From Lelliottia wanjuensis (lineage in GTDB: Bacteria > Pseudomonadota > Gammaproteobacteria > Enterobacterales > Enterobacteriaceae), in NCBI RefSeq assembly GCF_030238365.1, contig NZ_JASSOT010000065.1, positions 124,001 through 188,000 on the forward strand: a stretch of DNA of 64,000 bases. The letters are read 5' to 3'. Positions within the stretch are counted from its first letter, which is position 1, and each line of letters opens with the position of its first letter. The notes beneath the pieces are model-generated. The model did not search any database. It was not told the DNA's origin and saw only the letters and a program-made list of their open reading frames with translations. This document shows, one piece after another, positions 41,798 through 54,489 of the stretch. Position numbers and translations under genes: made by a program.

Positions 41798-44242
41798 ATG
41801 AAAATCAAAGCGCCTGATGCTCTACTGGCTGCCGAGGTGAGTCGTCGCGGGTTAGTGAAAACCACGGCGATTGGCGGTCTCGCTGTCGCCAGCAGCGCGT
41901 TCTCTCTGCCTTTTTCACGTATGGCATCGGCGGCGGAAGCTATCGCGCCGATGAGCGCCCCGGAAAAAGTGGTCTGGAGCGCCTGTACCGTGAACTGTGG
42001 CAGCCGTTGCCCGCTGCGTATGCACGTCGTTGACGGCGAAATCAAATACGTCGAAACCGATAACACCGGGGATGATAACTACGAAGGGTTACATCAGGTT
42101 CGCGCCTGCCTACGTGGGCGCTCGATGCGTCGTCGTGTCTACAACCCGGATCGTCTCAAATACCCGATGAAACGCGTCGGCAAACGCGGTGAAGGTAAGT
42201 TCGAGAAAATCAGCTGGGAAGAGGCCTTTGACACCATCGCCGGGAACATGCAGCGACTGATCAAAGACCACGGCAACGAATCCATTTACCTGAACTACGG
42301 CACCGGCACCCTCGGTGGCACCATGACGCGCTCATGGCCACCGGGAAAAACGCTGATCGCCCGTCTGATGAACTGCTGTGGCGGCTATCTCAATCACTAC
42401 GGTGACTACTCTTCCGCACAGATTGCCGAGGGTCTGAACTACACCTACGGCGGCTGGGCAGACGGCAACAGCCCGTCAGATATCGAAAACAGCAAACTGG
42501 TGGTTCTGTTCGGTAACAACCCGGGTGAAACGCGTATGAGCGGCGGCGGGGTGACCTACTACCTCGAACAGGCGCGCGCAAAATCCAACGCCCGAATGAT
42601 CATCGTCGATCCGCGTTACACCGACACCGGTGCCGGACGCGAAGACGAATGGATCCCGATTCGTCCGGGGACCGATGCCGCGCTGGTGAATGCGCTGGCG
42701 TGGGTGATGATCACTGAAAACCTCGTCGATCAGCCGTTCCTCGATAAATACTGCGTCGGTTACGACGAGAAAACCCTGCCAGCCAGCGCACCCGCTAATG
42801 GTCACTACAAGGCATACATCCTTGGACAGGGCAGTGATGGCGTAGCGAAAACCCCTCAATGGGCGTCGACTATCACCGGTATTCCTGTCGAGCGCATCGT
42901 GCAGCTGGCGCGTGAAATTGGCTCGGCGAAACCGGCCTACATCAGCCAGGGCTGGGGCCCGCAGCGTCACGCGAATGGTGAAATCGCCACTCGCGCCATT
43001 TCGATGCTCTCCATTTTAACCGGCAACGTCGGCATCCACGGCGGCAACTCCGGCGCGCGCGAAGGCTCTTATGAAGTGCCGTTCGAACGCATGCCGACGC
43101 TGGAAAACCCGGTTCAGACCAGTATTTCCATGTTTATGTGGACGGATGCGATTGAACGCGGCCCGGAAATGACGGCGCTGCGCGACGGTGTGCGCGGGAA
43201 AGACAAGCTGGACGTGCCGATCAAGATGATCTGGAACTATGCGGGTAACTGCATTATCAACCAGCATTCCGACATCAACCGCACCCACGACATCCTTCAG
43301 GACGACAAAAAATGCGAGCTGATTGTGGTGATCGACTGCCACATGACCTCCTCGGCCAAATATGCCGATATTCTGCTGCCGGACTGCACCGCCTCCGAAC
43401 AGATGGACTTCGCGCTGGATGCTTCCTGCGGCAACATGTCCTATGTCATCTTCACCGACCAGGCGATCAAACCGCGCTTCGAATGCAAAACCATCTATGA
43501 GATGACGACGGAACTGGCTAAACGCCTTGGCGTAGAGCAGCAGTTCACCGAAGGGCGCACTCAGGAAGGGTGGATGCGTCATCTGCATGAACTCTCCCGC
43601 AAAGCGATGCCAGAACTGCCAGATTTTGACACCTTCCGCAAGCAGGGGATGTTCAAGCAGCGCGATCCGGAAGGGCACCATGTGGCGTACAAAGCCTTCC
43701 GCGAAGATCCGCAGGCGAACCCGCTGACCACGCCGTCGGGCAAAATCGAGATCTACTCCGAAGCGCTGGCAAAAATTGCCGCCAGCTGGGAATTGCCGGA
43801 AGGCGACGTGATCGATCCGCTGCCGATCTACACCCCAGGGTTTGAAAACTATAACGATCCGCTGACGGCGAAATACCCGCTGCAGCTGACCGGTTTCCAC
43901 TACAAAGCCCGCGTTCACTCCACCTACGGCAACGTCGACGTGCTGAAAGCGTCCTGTCGTCAGGAGATGTGGATGAACCCGATGGATGCGCAGAAACGCG
44001 GCATCGCCAACGGCGACCGTATTCGTATCTTCAACGATCGCGGCGAAGTGCACATCGAAGCGAAAGTGACGCCTCGCATGATGCCTGGCGTGGTCGCGCT
44101 GGGGGAAGGGGCCTGGTACAACCCGGATGCCAATCGCATCGACCAGGCAGGCAGCATTAACGTGCTGACCACGCAGCGCCCGTCGCCACTGGCGAAAGGT
44201 AACCCGTCCCACACGAACCTCGTTCAGGTTGAAAAGGTATAA
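41798..44242 (+). CDS. dmsA: DmsA, molybdopterin catalytic subunit of DMSO reductase
   Basis: The 814-aa precursor has a Tat signal with the twin arginine SRRGLVKTTAIGG (about residues 15-27), followed by ASAAEA as the likely cleavage region. The Fe-S motif ACTVNCGSRCPLR and RACLRGRSMRRR lie near the mature N-terminus. The bis-MGD domains include YINLNYGTGTLGG-type and SQGWGPQRHANGE segments. It reduces DMSO and TMAO as anaerobic electron acceptors on the periplasmic side. dmsB begins 10 bp later. Confidence 0.96.
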   Translation: MKIKAPDALLAAEVSRRGLVKTTAIGGLAVASSAFSLPFSRMASAAEAIAPMSAPEKVVWSACTVNCGSRCPLRMHVVDGEIKYVETDNTGDDNYEGLHQVRACLRGRSMRRRVYNPDRLKYPMKRVGKRGEGKFEKISWEEAFDTIAGNMQRLIKDHGNESIYLNYGTGTLGGTMTRSWPPGKTLIARLMNCCGGYLNHYGDYSSAQIAEGLNYTYGGWADGNSPSDIENSKLVVLFGNNPGETRMSGGGVTYYLEQARAKSNARMIIVDPRYTDTGAGREDEWIPIRPGTDAALVNALAWVMITENLVDQPFLDKYCVGYDEKTLPASAPANGHYKAYILGQGSDGVAKTPQWASTITGIPVERIVQLAREIGSAKPAYISQGWGPQRHANGEIATRAISMLSILTGNVGIHGGNSGAREGSYEVPFERMPTLENPVQTSISMFMWTDAIERGPEMTALRDGVRGKDKLDVPIKMIWNYAGNCIINQHSDINRTHDILQDDKKCELIVVIDCHMTSSAKYADILLPDCTASEQMDFALDASCGNMSYVIFTDQAIKPRFECKTIYEMTTELAKRLGVEQQFTEGRTQEGWMRHLHELSRKAMPELPDFDTFRKQGMFKQRDPEGHHVAYKAFREDPQANPLTTPSGKIEIYSEALAKIAASWELPEGDVIDPLPIYTPGFENYNDPLTAKYPLQLTGFHYKARVHSTYGNVDVLKASCRQEMWMNPMDAQKRGIANGDRIRIFNDRGEVHIEAKVTPRMMPGVVALGEGAWYNPDANRIDQAGSINVLTTQRPSPLAKGNPSHTNLVQVEKV

Positions 44243-44252
44243 GGAGTAACCG

Positions 44253-44870
44253 ATGACTACCCAGTATGGATTTTTCATTGATTCCAGTCGTTGCACCGGT
44301 TGCAAAACCTGCGAGCTGGCCTGTAAAGATTACAAAGACTTAACCCCAGACGTCAGCTTCCGTCGTATTTACGAATACGCGGGCGGCGACTGGCAGGAGG
44401 ACAACGGCGTCTGGAATCAGAACGTGTTTGCCTACTACCTGTCGATTGCCTGTAACCACTGCGAAGATCCGGCCTGCACCAAAGTCTGTCCGAGCGGCGC
44501 GATGCATAAACGTGAAGATGGGTTTGTGGTGGTGGACGAAGATGTCTGTATCGGCTGCCGCTACTGCCATATGGCCTGTCCGTACGGTGCGCCGCAGTAC
44601 AACGCGGCGAAAGGTCACATGACCAAATGCGACGGCTGCCACACGCGCGTTGCGGATGGCAAAAAACCGATCTGCGTAGAGTCCTGTCCGCTGCGTGCGC
44701 TCGATTTTGGTCCGATTGAAGAACTGCGTCAGAAACACGGTCAGCTCGCGGCTGTCGCGCCGCTGCCGTCTGCGCACTTCACCAAGCCAAGTATCGTCAT
44801 TAAACCGAATGCCAATAGCCGTCCGACGGGTGATACCACCGGCTACCTGGCTAATCCGAAGGAGGTGTGA
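44253..44870 (+). CDS. dmsB: DmsB, iron-sulfur subunit of DMSO reductase
   Basis: The 205-aa protein has four ferredoxin-type cysteine clusters: CTGCKTCELACKDY, CNHCEDPACTKVC, CIGCRYCHMACPYGAPQ and CDGCHTRVADGKKPICVESC. They carry four [4Fe-4S] centres passing electrons from DmsC to DmsA. Its last codon is 1 bp from the dmsC start. Confidence 0.97.
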   Translation: MTTQYGFFIDSSRCTGCKTCELACKDYKDLTPDVSFRRIYEYAGGDWQEDNGVWNQNVFAYYLSIACNHCEDPACTKVCPSGAMHKREDGFVVVDEDVCIGCRYCHMACPYGAPQYNAAKGHMTKCDGCHTRVADGKKPICVESCPLRALDFGPIEELRQKHGQLAAVAPLPSAHFTKPSIVIKPNANSRPTGDTTGYLANPKEV

Positions 44871-44871
44871 G

Positions 44872-45735
44872 ATGGGAAGTGGATGGCATGAATGGCCGTT
44901 AATGATTTTCACCGTCTTCGGACAGTGCGTGGCGGGCGGGTTTATCGTTCTGGCGCTGGCTTTGCTCAAAGGTGATTTACGCGCTGAGCAGCAACAGCGT
45001 CTGATCCTGAGCATGTTTGGGTTGTGGGTGCTGATGGGAATTGGCTTTATCGCCTCGACCCTGCACCTGGGATCGCCGCTGCGCGCCTTTAACTCCCTGA
45101 ACCGGATCGGTGCCTCTTCGCTCAGTAATGAAATCGCGAGTGGGGCGATCTTCTTTGCTATCGGTGGCCTTGGCTGGCTGCTGGCAGCACTGAAGAAACT
45201 GCCGTCCGGGCTGCGCGGTGTGTGGTTGATTGTGACCATGGTGCTCGGAGTGGTGTTCGTGTGGATGATGGTGCGCGTTTACAACACCATCGATACCGTT
45301 CCGACCTGGTACAGCGTCTGGACGCCGATGAGCTTCTTCCTGACCATGTTCATTGGCGGTCCGCTGCTGGGCTTCCTGCTGCTGCGCGTGGCAGGCGTTG
45401 ATGGCTGGGCAATGCGTCTGCTGCCTGCGGTATCACTGCTGGCGCTGGTGGTCAGTGCGATGGTGGCGCTGATGCAGGGCGCTGAGCTGGCGGCTATCCA
45501 TAGCTCTATTCAGCAAGCCTCTGCGCTGGTACCGGATTATGGTTCGCTGATGGCCTGGCGTATCGGGCTGCTGGTCGCGGCGCTGGCCTGCTGGGTGATC
45601 CCGCAGGTCAAGGGTTATCAGCCTGCGGTTCCGCTCCTGTCACTGGCCTTTGTGCTGGTGCTGGCAGGGGAGCTGATTGGTCGCGGTGTCTTCTACGGCC
45701 TGCATATGACAGTCGGTATGGCTATCGCCAGTTAA
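44872..45735 (+). CDS. dmsC: DmsC, membrane anchor of DMSO reductase
   Basis: The ATG at 44872 after GGAGGTGTGAG gives 287 aa (MGSGWHEWPLMIFTVFGQCV), equal to E. coli DmsC. It has about eight membrane helices. It oxidises menaquinol and anchors DmsAB to the inner membrane. A longer upstream frame overlaps dmsB and has no start signal. Confidence 0.95.
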   Translation: MGSGWHEWPLMIFTVFGQCVAGGFIVLALALLKGDLRAEQQQRLILSMFGLWVLMGIGFIASTLHLGSPLRAFNSLNRIGASSLSNEIASGAIFFAIGGLGWLLAALKKLPSGLRGVWLIVTMVLGVVFVWMMVRVYNTIDTVPTWYSVWTPMSFFLTMFIGGPLLGFLLLRVAGVDGWAMRLLPAVSLLALVVSAMVALMQGAELAAIHSSIQQASALVPDYGSLMAWRIGLLVAALACWVIPQVKGYQPAVPLLSLAFVLVLAGELIGRGVFYGLHMTVGMAIAS

Positions 45736-45754
45736 TCAATCGTTTCGTTATATC

Positions 45755-45783
45755 GAGCCGGGGCAAACGCTCCGGCTTTTTTA
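45755..45783 (+). terminator. Terminator of dmsABC
   Basis: GAGCCGG and CCGGCTTTTTT pair around a 10-nt loop about 20 bp after dmsC. Confidence 0.82.
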
Positions 45784-46008
45784 TTTTCTATCATGAAATT
45801 TTTCTACTGAGCGCAGGTATTTATTTGCCTCAGAGATGAATAAAAACAATCAGATAATTATTACGTATTCTATTGGATGCGTAAGGAGGATGAATTTTTT
45901 AAATCGACAGAGAACAAATCGTGCGAGGCCGCTAACTGCATGGATTGACTTTGTTTTTACCGGTGGCATGATGCGCTCGAAATCTTTACTTCCTCACGGT
46001 TTTTACCC

Positions 46009-47157
46009 ATGACCACCTATACCCGCCCAGTGCTCCTTTTGCTCTGTGGCCTGCTTTTGTTGACCCTGGCGATAGCGGTATTAAATACCCTTGTCCCGCT
46101 TTGGCTCGCCCATGAAAACCTCCCGACGTGGCAGGTAGGCATGGTTAGTTCCTCCTATTTTACCGGTAATCTGCTGGGGACTTTGCTGACCGGTAAATTA
46201 ATCAAACGCTTTGGTTTCAACCGCAGCTATTATCTGGCCTCGCTGATTTTTGCGGCCGGATGTGTTGGCCTGGGCGTGATGATGGGGTTCTGGAGCTGGA
46301 TGACCTGGCGTTTTATCGCCGGCGTTGGCTGCGCGATGATCTGGGTGGTGGTGGAAAGCGCGCTGATGTGCAGCGGCACGTCCCGCAATCGTGGTCGCCT
46401 GCTGGCCGCGTACATGATGGTCTATTACGTGGGGACGGTGCTGGGTCAGTTGATGATCAGCAAACTGCCGACCGATTTAATGAGCGTCCTGCCGTGGGTG
46501 ACCGGCATGGTGCTGGCAGCGATCCTGCCGCTGCTGTTTACCCGGATCGTGAACCAGAGCAGTGAGCATCAGGAAGCGACGCATGTCTGGCCGATGCTCA
46601 GATTGCGCCATGCGCGCCTTGGCATTAACGGCTGCATCATCTCCGGGATTGTGTTGGGTTCTCTGTACGGTCTAATGCCGCTCTACCTGAACCATAAAGG
46701 CGTGAGTGATTCCAGCATCGGCTTCTGGATGGCGGTGATGGTCAGCGCGGGTATTGTGGGCCAGTGGCCGATTGGTAAGCTGGCCGATAAATTTGGCCGT
46801 TTGCTGGTGCTGCGCGTGCAGGTTTTTGTGGTGATCATGGGCTGTCTGGCGATGCTCGGCAGTGCGGCGATGGCCCCTGCGCTGTTTATCCTCGGTGCGG
46901 CGGGCTTTACGCTCTATCCGGTGGCGATGGCCTGGGCCTGTGAGAAAGTAGAGCACCATCAGCTGGTGGCAATGAACCAGGCGCTGCTGTTGAGCTACAC
47001 CATCGGCAGCCTGCTGGGCCCGACGTTTACCGCGATGCTGATGCAAAGCTATTCCGATAATCTGCTGTTTATCATGATCGCCAGCGTGTCGTTTATCTAT
47101 CTCCTGATGCTGCTGCGCAAAGCGGGCGAGCATCCGACGCCAGTGGCACACGCCTGA
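46009..47157 (+). CDS. ycaD: YcaD, MFS family transporter
   Basis: The 382-aa protein has about 12 membrane segments and the MFS loop motif [14 protein letters not shown] between helices 2 and 3, repeated as [14 protein letters not shown] between 8 and 9. The substrate is not known. In E. coli ycaC lies upstream and ycaMNK downstream; none is present here, so ycaD is directly convergent with pflA. Confidence 0.93.
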   Translation: MTTYTRPVLLLLCGLLLLTLAIAVLNTLVPLWLAHENLPTWQVGMVSSSYFTGNLLGTLLTGKLIKRFGFNRSYYLASLIFAAGCVGLGVMMGFWSWMTWRFIAGVGCAMIWVVVESALMCSGTSRNRGRLLAAYMMVYYVGTVLGQLMISKLPTDLMSVLPWVTGMVLAAILPLLFTRIVNQSSEHQEATHVWPMLRLRHARLGINGCIISGIVLGSLYGLMPLYLNHKGVSDSSIGFWMAVMVSAGIVGQWPIGKLADKFGRLLVLRVQVFVVIMGCLAMLGSAAMAPALFILGAAGFTLYPVAMAWACEKVEHHQLVAMNQALLLSYTIGSLLGPTFTAMLMQSYSDNLLFIMIASVSFIYLLMLLRKAGEHPTPVAHA

Positions 47158-47160
47158 TAC

Positions 47161-47195
47161 AAAAAAGCCCGGTGCAGATGCCCGGGCTATTGTTT
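47161..47195. terminator. Bidirectional terminator ycaD / pflA
   Basis: AAAAAAGCCCGG and CCGGGCTATTGTTTT pair between the two convergent genes, with A and T runs on either side. Confidence 0.82.
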
Positions 47196-47935
47196 TAGTA
47201 CATCACCTTGTGACCGTACTGTTCGAGAATACCTTTCACGCGTTCCATCGTCTCTTTCTTCGGCGGCTTCACGCCGTCGAGCTTGTACTCTTCGCCCATC
47301 GCCACCCATTTGTGTTTGCCCAGCTCGTGGTAGGGCAGGAGCTCGATTTTCTCGACGTTGCCCATGTCGCGGGTGAATTCACCGAGGCGATGCGCAGAGT
47401 CGTCATCGTCTGACCAGCCCGGAACAACCACATAGCGGATCCAGACGTTAATATTTTTGTTGGCCAGGTAGCGGCAAAATTCCAGCGTACGATGGTTCGA
47501 CACACCGACCAGGTTCTGGTGGATTTCGTCGTTCATCTGTTTCAGATCGAGCATTACCAGATCCGTCACTTCCAGCAGTTCATCAATCACCGGGTCGTAG
47601 CGACGCACAAAGCCGTTGGTGTCGAGGCAGGTGTGGATGCCTTCTTTGCGACAGGCGCGGAACCAGTCACGAACAAATTCGGCCTGCAGGATGGCCTCGC
47701 CGCCTGACGCCGTGACGCCGCCGCCGGACGCATTCATAAAGTGGCGATAGGTCACCACTTCTTTCATGAGCTCTTCAACGGTGACCTCTTTGCCGCCGTG
47801 TGTATCCCAGGTGTCGCGGTTGTGACAGTACAGGCAGCGCATCAGGCAGCCCTGGAAGAAGGTGATAAAGCGGATGCCTGGGCCATCGACAGTGCCACAG
47901 GATTCAAAGGAGTGAATGCGACCAATAGTTGACAT
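47195..47935 (-). CDS. pflA: Pyruvate formate-lyase activating enzyme (radical SAM)
   Basis: The 246-aa radical SAM protein has [15 protein letters not shown] (CX3CX2C, about residues 30-37), which binds the [4Fe-4S] cluster. The SAM GGG-like segment [16 protein letters not shown] follows. It abstracts the glycine hydrogen of PflB to form the catalytic radical under anaerobiosis. It is downstream of pflB with a 204-bp gap containing a terminator, so it probably has its own promoter as in E. coli. Confidence 0.97.
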   Translation of the reverse strand: MSTIGRIHSFESCGTVDGPGIRFITFFQGCLMRCLYCHNRDTWDTHGGKEVTVEELMKEVVTYRHFMNASGGGVTASGGEAILQAEFVRDWFRACRKEGIHTCLDTNGFVRRYDPVIDELLEVTDLVMLDLKQMNDEIHQNLVGVSNHRTLEFCRYLANKNINVWIRYVVVPGWSDDDDSAHRLGEFTRDMGNVEKIELLPYHELGKHKWVAMGEEYKLDGVKPPKKETMERVKGILEQYGHKVMY

Positions 47936-48072
47936 TGCGGTGATATCTCCAGATTCGGCCCGTCCGGGGCCTGTTTATGTGCATAGCTCATCGGCTATGT
48001 CGAGTCTGTTTTGGCTGTTATCCATTAAGTATATAGACAGCGGCCAAAAGAGACTGGTTTGGAGAAGGTGTT

Positions 48073-48101
48073 AAAAAGGCCCCACTGATGTGGAGCCTTT
48101 A
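48073..48101 (-). terminator. Terminator of focA-pflB
   Basis: On the minus strand AAAGGCTCCAC and GTGGGGCCTTTTT pair around ATCA, 39 bp after the pflB stop. Confidence 0.82.
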
Positions 48102-48139
48102 TTGTACGCTTTTTACTGCGTGATTTCAGTCAATTCCAG

Positions 48140-50422
<2,283 letters not shown>

Positions 50423-50471
50423 GTGATACCTACCTTCTTAAGTGGATTTTTCTTTACTGCCTGAGAAACCA

Positions 50472-51329
50472 TCAATGATGATTGTCGCCACGCAGGTAAA
50501 TGACCCAGTATGTCAACCCAACCAGCAGACCCCCACCGATAATGTTCCCAATAGTGACAGGGATCAGGTTATCTGTGATGAAGTTCATAATAGTCAGGTG
50601 AGAGAAACTTTCCGGGGTTGAACCAACAGCAGTCCAAAACTCCGGGCTCGCAAAGTTACGGATTACAATACCCATCGGGATCATAAACATGTTTGCGATA
50701 CTGTGCTCAAAGCCGCTGGCAACGAACATCGCAACCGGCAGAACCATAATCATGGCTTTGTCCATCAGGCTGCGGCCAGAGTAGCTCATCCAGACGGCCA
50801 GGCAGACCATCAGGTTTGCGAGGATGCCGAGAGCGACGGCTTCGATAAAGGTGTGATGCATTTTGTGGTCAGCGGTTTGCAGGACGTTCAGTCCCCAGCC
50901 ACCGTTGGCGGTCATATACTCGCCAGATAACCACATCAGCAGAACAAAGAGTAAACAGCCAATCAGGTTGCCAACGTAGACATTAATCCAGTTGCGCGCC
51001 AGCTGACCCCAGGTGATTCTTCCGCTCGCTTTAGCCACCACGATAAGTACCGTTGAGGTAAAGAGGTCGGCGCCGCAGATGACGCACAGAATCAAGCCCA
51101 GTGAGAAACAGATACCGCCAATCAGTTTCGCAATACCGAAAGGCATCGCAGCAGTACCGGTGGTAGCAGTGATGTAGAAGACGAAAGCGATGGAGATGAA
51201 CACACCAGCGGTGATCGCCAGATAGAACGTCGTCATCGGGTGCTTCGTTGCTTTATAGACACCCGCTTCTTCGGCAACTTTGGCCATCGCAGCTGGGAGT
51301 ATTAGATCAAAAGGGTTGTCAGCTTTCAC
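50472..51329 (-). CDS. focA: FocA, formate channel
   Basis: I choose the GTG at 51329, which gives 285 aa beginning (M)KADNPFDLILPAAMAKVAEE, identical in length to E. coli FocA, with AGAGAG upstream. A longer frame would add residues unlike the family. Six membrane helices of the formate-nitrite transporter fold are present, including the gating His in the LKTAD-like NVLQTADHKMHHTF segment. It exports or imports formate made by PflB. Confidence 0.94.
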   Translation of the reverse strand: MKADNPFDLILPAAMAKVAEEAGVYKATKHPMTTFYLAITAGVFISIAFVFYITATTGTAAMPFGIAKLIGGICFSLGLILCVICGADLFTSTVLIVVAKASGRITWGQLARNWINVYVGNLIGCLLFVLLMWLSGEYMTANGGWGLNVLQTADHKMHHTFIEAVALGILANLMVCLAVWMSYSGRSLMDKAMIMVLPVAMFVASGFEHSIANMFMIPMGIVIRNFASPEFWTAVGSTPESFSHLTIMNFITDNLIPVTIGNIIGGGLLVGLTYWVIYLRGDNHH

Positions 51330-51389
51330 ACTAACTCTCTCTTTATTAAGTCGGCGACGAGATACTAACAAAGCATTATAGAAGAGAAA

Positions 51390-51403
51390 TTGATATAGAT
51401 CAT
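51390..51403 (-). promoter_or_regulatory. Candidate FNR box upstream of focA
   Basis: TTGAT-ATAG-ATCAT matches 9 of 10 FNR consensus bases. It is about 61 bp upstream of the focA start codon, near-optimal for class II activation of a start site about 25 nt before the gene. Confidence 0.6.
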
Positions 51404-51653
51404 ATCTCGCCTGGCTTATAGGCCCGCAAAGCGCATGGTTTTGCAGCGATTGCGGAGTAAGTTGTTGATTATCCGTATAAAAATAAATTTTAAAAGTTAT
51501 GAAAAGAGTTGAATAATTTCCTGAAACCTCTCCCAAAGCAGTTAATTAAAATGGAGTAATTACCCTAAAAAGTAACAGCAAAGCCCAGGTAAACATAATT
51601 ATATTTACCTGTATTTAACTTTATTATTACAATCAATATTCATTGCAAAAGAA

Positions 51654-51683
51654 ATAAAAAAACGGGGCAATGAAATTGCCCCG
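51654..51683 (-). terminator. Terminator of ycaO
   Basis: On the minus strand ACGGGGCAAT-TTC-ATTGCCCCGT is followed by a run of T, about 50 bp after the ycaO stop. Confidence 0.88.
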
Positions 51684-51735
51684 TAATATAGCCCAGACGC
51701 GTGAGTACGCCTACTGCCAGTAGTACTATATGCGC

Positions 51736-53496
51736 TTATTTTGACCAGTAAGCGGCTTTGGCACGCTGCAGTTTTTCATAAGCTTTCAGCAGCGACTGAT
51801 GTGCCGGGAAGGCTTTCAGATCTTTATCAACCGCCTGAAGGCCGTAGAACGGCGCTTCACCGCTCAGCGCGGCGCTTGCTGCTTCGACAGCCTCTGCACC
51901 GTACATACGCACGAAGGCATTCAGGTATTGCAGCGGCTGACGATCTTCTTCCTGCGAGAGCAACAGCAGCGTTTGCAGGCAGCGGTAATAATTGGCGCGC
52001 TCCGGGCTGAATACCGACTGGTTGTATTCGATAGTCCATTCCGTCCAGGCCAGGGCCTGATCCAGATCGCCACCGGCCAGGGCCAGCATCGATTTCAGCT
52101 CGCCAACACGCAGGGTGTACCAGCCGTTGTCTTTGCCGGTTGCCAGACCCAGCAGCTCACGTACGCGGGTGAGATCGTCGTGGCCTTCGTCGTCCAGTTG
52201 GGCGATCAGGTTCAGATAATCCTCTTTTTCCCACTCACTGCCCGGCAGCGCCAGCAGCGTTTCACGCAGATGGCTGCCCATGCTGTTGTTCGCCAGCCAC
52301 AGATCTTCCGCCGGATAGATGTCGGACATGCCCGGAACGATAATGCGGCACGCGTAGACGCTCAGGTGCTCGTAATCCGCGATGTACACTTCTTTATCTT
52401 CCGCTTTGAAGATGGCCATCAGCGTGGCGAACTCTTCTTCTGTGGTGCCGGAGAAATTCCAGTCCACGAACGGATAGTCCGCGTCCTGCTTGAACATATC
52501 CCAGGAGATCAAACCGCTGGAATCGATGAAGTGGGTTTCGAGGTTGGTGTGCTCGCCCACTTCTTCGTCGTCAAACGTTGGCGGGGTAAAGACGTCGAGA
52601 TCTTTCAGGCTACGGCCCTGCAGCAGCTCGGTGACGGTACGTTCCAGCGCCACGCCGAAGTCCGGATGCGCGCCAAACGAAGCGAAGCAGGTGCCGTTCG
52701 CCGGGTTAAACAGAACGACGCAGATCACCGGGTATTTGCCACCCAGAGAGCCGTCATAAGCGAAGATTGGGAAACCTTCTGCTTCCAGTTTGGCGATGGA
52801 TTCCACCACACCAGGATAGCGCGCCAGCACCTCGTTCGGGATCTCCGGCAGGCTGATGGACTCAGCGATAATGCGGTTTTTAATATGACGCTCAAACACC
52901 TCGGACAGACCCTGCACGCGGGCTTCGTTGCGGGTGTTACCGGCGGACATACCGTTGGAGACGTACAGGTTGCCGACGATGTTCATCGGGATGTAGACGG
53001 TCTGATCGTCAGACTGGCGGGTGAACGGCAGGGCGCAGATGCCACGCTCGTCGTTGCCAGACTGCAGATCCACCAGCATGCCGGCGGTCAGTTCATTATC
53101 AGGATCGTAGAACTTGCGCAGACGCGCGTCGAGGATGCCTTCCGGCAGCTCGTCATCTTCCGTCAGCGGGAACCATTTTTCGTTCGGATAGTGCACGAAC
53201 GGGCCGTTGGCGATGGTATCGCCCAGCCAGAAATCGGCGAAGAAATAGTTGGTGGACAGGCGCTCAAAATACTCACCCAGGGCAGAAGCGAGAGCCGCTT
53301 TTTTGGTGGCGCCTTTACCGTTGGTAAAGCACAGCGCACAGTCGGTGTCGCGAATATGCACAGACCAGACGTGAGGAACCGGGTTGAGCCAGGAGGCTTC
53401 TTCGATATTAAAACCCAGGTCGGTCAGTTTTTGCTGGAAGCGAGCGATGGAATCTTCCAGTGCGGCGTCTTTGCCGGGGATAAATGTTTGAGTCAT
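51736..53496 (-). CDS. ycaO: YcaO, ATP-dependent cyclodehydratase-family protein
   Basis: The ATG at 53496 gives 586 aa (MTQTFIPGKDAALEDSIARF), equal to E. coli YcaO. The YcaO ATP-binding core includes NGKGATKKAALASALGEYFE, SNGMSAGNTRNEARVQGLSE and the family C-terminal region, followed by a helical repeat-like tail (about 400-586). In E. coli it contributes to RimO-dependent beta-methylthiolation of ribosomal protein S12. Other family members make azolines and thioamides. No precursor peptide or partner gene is adjacent. Confidence 0.94.
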   Translation of the reverse strand: MTQTFIPGKDAALEDSIARFQQKLTDLGFNIEEASWLNPVPHVWSVHIRDTDCALCFTNGKGATKKAALASALGEYFERLSTNYFFADFWLGDTIANGPFVHYPNEKWFPLTEDDELPEGILDARLRKFYDPDNELTAGMLVDLQSGNDERGICALPFTRQSDDQTVYIPMNIVGNLYVSNGMSAGNTRNEARVQGLSEVFERHIKNRIIAESISLPEIPNEVLARYPGVVESIAKLEAEGFPIFAYDGSLGGKYPVICVVLFNPANGTCFASFGAHPDFGVALERTVTELLQGRSLKDLDVFTPPTFDDEEVGEHTNLETHFIDSSGLISWDMFKQDADYPFVDWNFSGTTEEEFATLMAIFKAEDKEVYIADYEHLSVYACRIIVPGMSDIYPAEDLWLANNSMGSHLRETLLALPGSEWEKEDYLNLIAQLDDEGHDDLTRVRELLGLATGKDNGWYTLRVGELKSMLALAGGDLDQALAWTEWTIEYNQSVFSPERANYYRCLQTLLLLSQEEDRQPLQYLNAFVRMYGAEAVEAASAALSGEAPFYGLQAVDKDLKAFPAHQSLLKAYEKLQRAKAAYWSK

Positions 53497-53634
53497 GGCG
53501 ATCACTTTTATCGTACGTAAAGCGCGCAATGATACGGGTTTTGCGTGACAGGCGCTATCTTCGCGAGGAGAACAGCGAAAATAAAAGAGTCAGCTATGCT
53601 TATCAACAGTAACTTACTGTTAAGGCAAATAAAA

Positions 53635-54327
53635 ATGAAAGCGTTCGATCTTCACCGGATGGCGTTCGACAAAGTGCCGCTGGAGTTTTTAGGCGAAGTG
53701 GCGTTGCGCAGTCTCTATACCTTTATTCTGGTCTTTCTGTTTCTCAAAATCACCGGACGGCGCGGCGTGCGGCAGATGTCGCTGTTCGAGGTGCTGATCA
53801 TCCTCACCCTCGGCTCTGCGGCGGGTGACGTGGCCTTTTACGACGACGTGCCGATGATTCCGGTGCTGATTGTGTTTGTCACCCTGGGTTTGCTCTATCG
53901 CCTGGTGATGTGGCTGATGTCGAAAAGTGAAAAAATCGAGGATCTGCTGGAAGGGAAACCAGTGGTGATTGTCGAAGAGGGCCAATTGGCCTGGGAGAAA
54001 GTTCGCAGCGCGAATATGACGGAATTTGAGTTTTTCATGGAGCTGCGCTTAAACAGCGTGGAACAGCTGGGGCAGGTGCGGCTGGCGATCATGGAAACCA
54101 ACGGGCAGATCAGTGTCTATTACTACGACGATGCGGACGTCAAGCCAGGCCTCTGTATTTTGCCGGATGAATACGTTGAACGATTTACCACCGTTCCCGA
54201 AGCAGGGGAGTATGCCTGTCGACGCTGCAGCCATGTGCTTACGATGCAGCCGGGTGATCACCAACTCTGCCCTCGCTGTGCAAATCCAGTATGGACGAAG
54301 GTGAGTCGGGCGAAACGCGTCACCTGA
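53635..54327 (+). CDS. ycaP: YcaP, DUF421 membrane protein
   Basis: The ATG at 53635 gives 230 aa (MKAFDLHRMAFDKVPLEFLG), the E. coli length. Three N-terminal membrane helices are followed by the DUF421/YetF-type soluble domain. The C-terminus has a zinc-ribbon-like pattern CRRCSHVL ... CPRCANPVW. The function is unknown. It is divergent from ycaO. Confidence 0.9.
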   Translation: MKAFDLHRMAFDKVPLEFLGEVALRSLYTFILVFLFLKITGRRGVRQMSLFEVLIILTLGSAAGDVAFYDDVPMIPVLIVFVTLGLLYRLVMWLMSKSEKIEDLLEGKPVVIVEEGQLAWEKVRSANMTEFEFFMELRLNSVEQLGQVRLAIMETNGQISVYYYDDADVKPGLCILPDEYVERFTTVPEAGEYACRRCSHVLTMQPGDHQLCPRCANPVWTKVSRAKRVT

Positions 54328-54489
54328 CAGCCAATTTGTCGGTTTTGTGACAACGTGCTGGCAGATTGTTTTGTGTGACCGGGGGCACATTTTCCTGGGT
54401 CTTGGTTTTAGACATTGCGGCGCGTGTCACTGAATGATAAAACCGATATCCACAGTAATAACTTATGAATTTAAGCGTGGTGAGGGTAA

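Larger units (their letters stand above)
51330..51735. promoter_or_regulatory. focA-pflB control region
   Basis: This 406-bp AT-rich region upstream of focA also contains the ycaO terminator (51654-51683). It corresponds to the multi-promoter pfl region of E. coli, controlled by FNR, ArcA and IHF. No coding sequence is seen. Confidence 0.65.

Noticed and set aside
51799..53520. 573-codon frame antisense to ycaO
   Set aside because: It mirrors a firmly identified gene and has no ribosome-binding site or recognisable domain.
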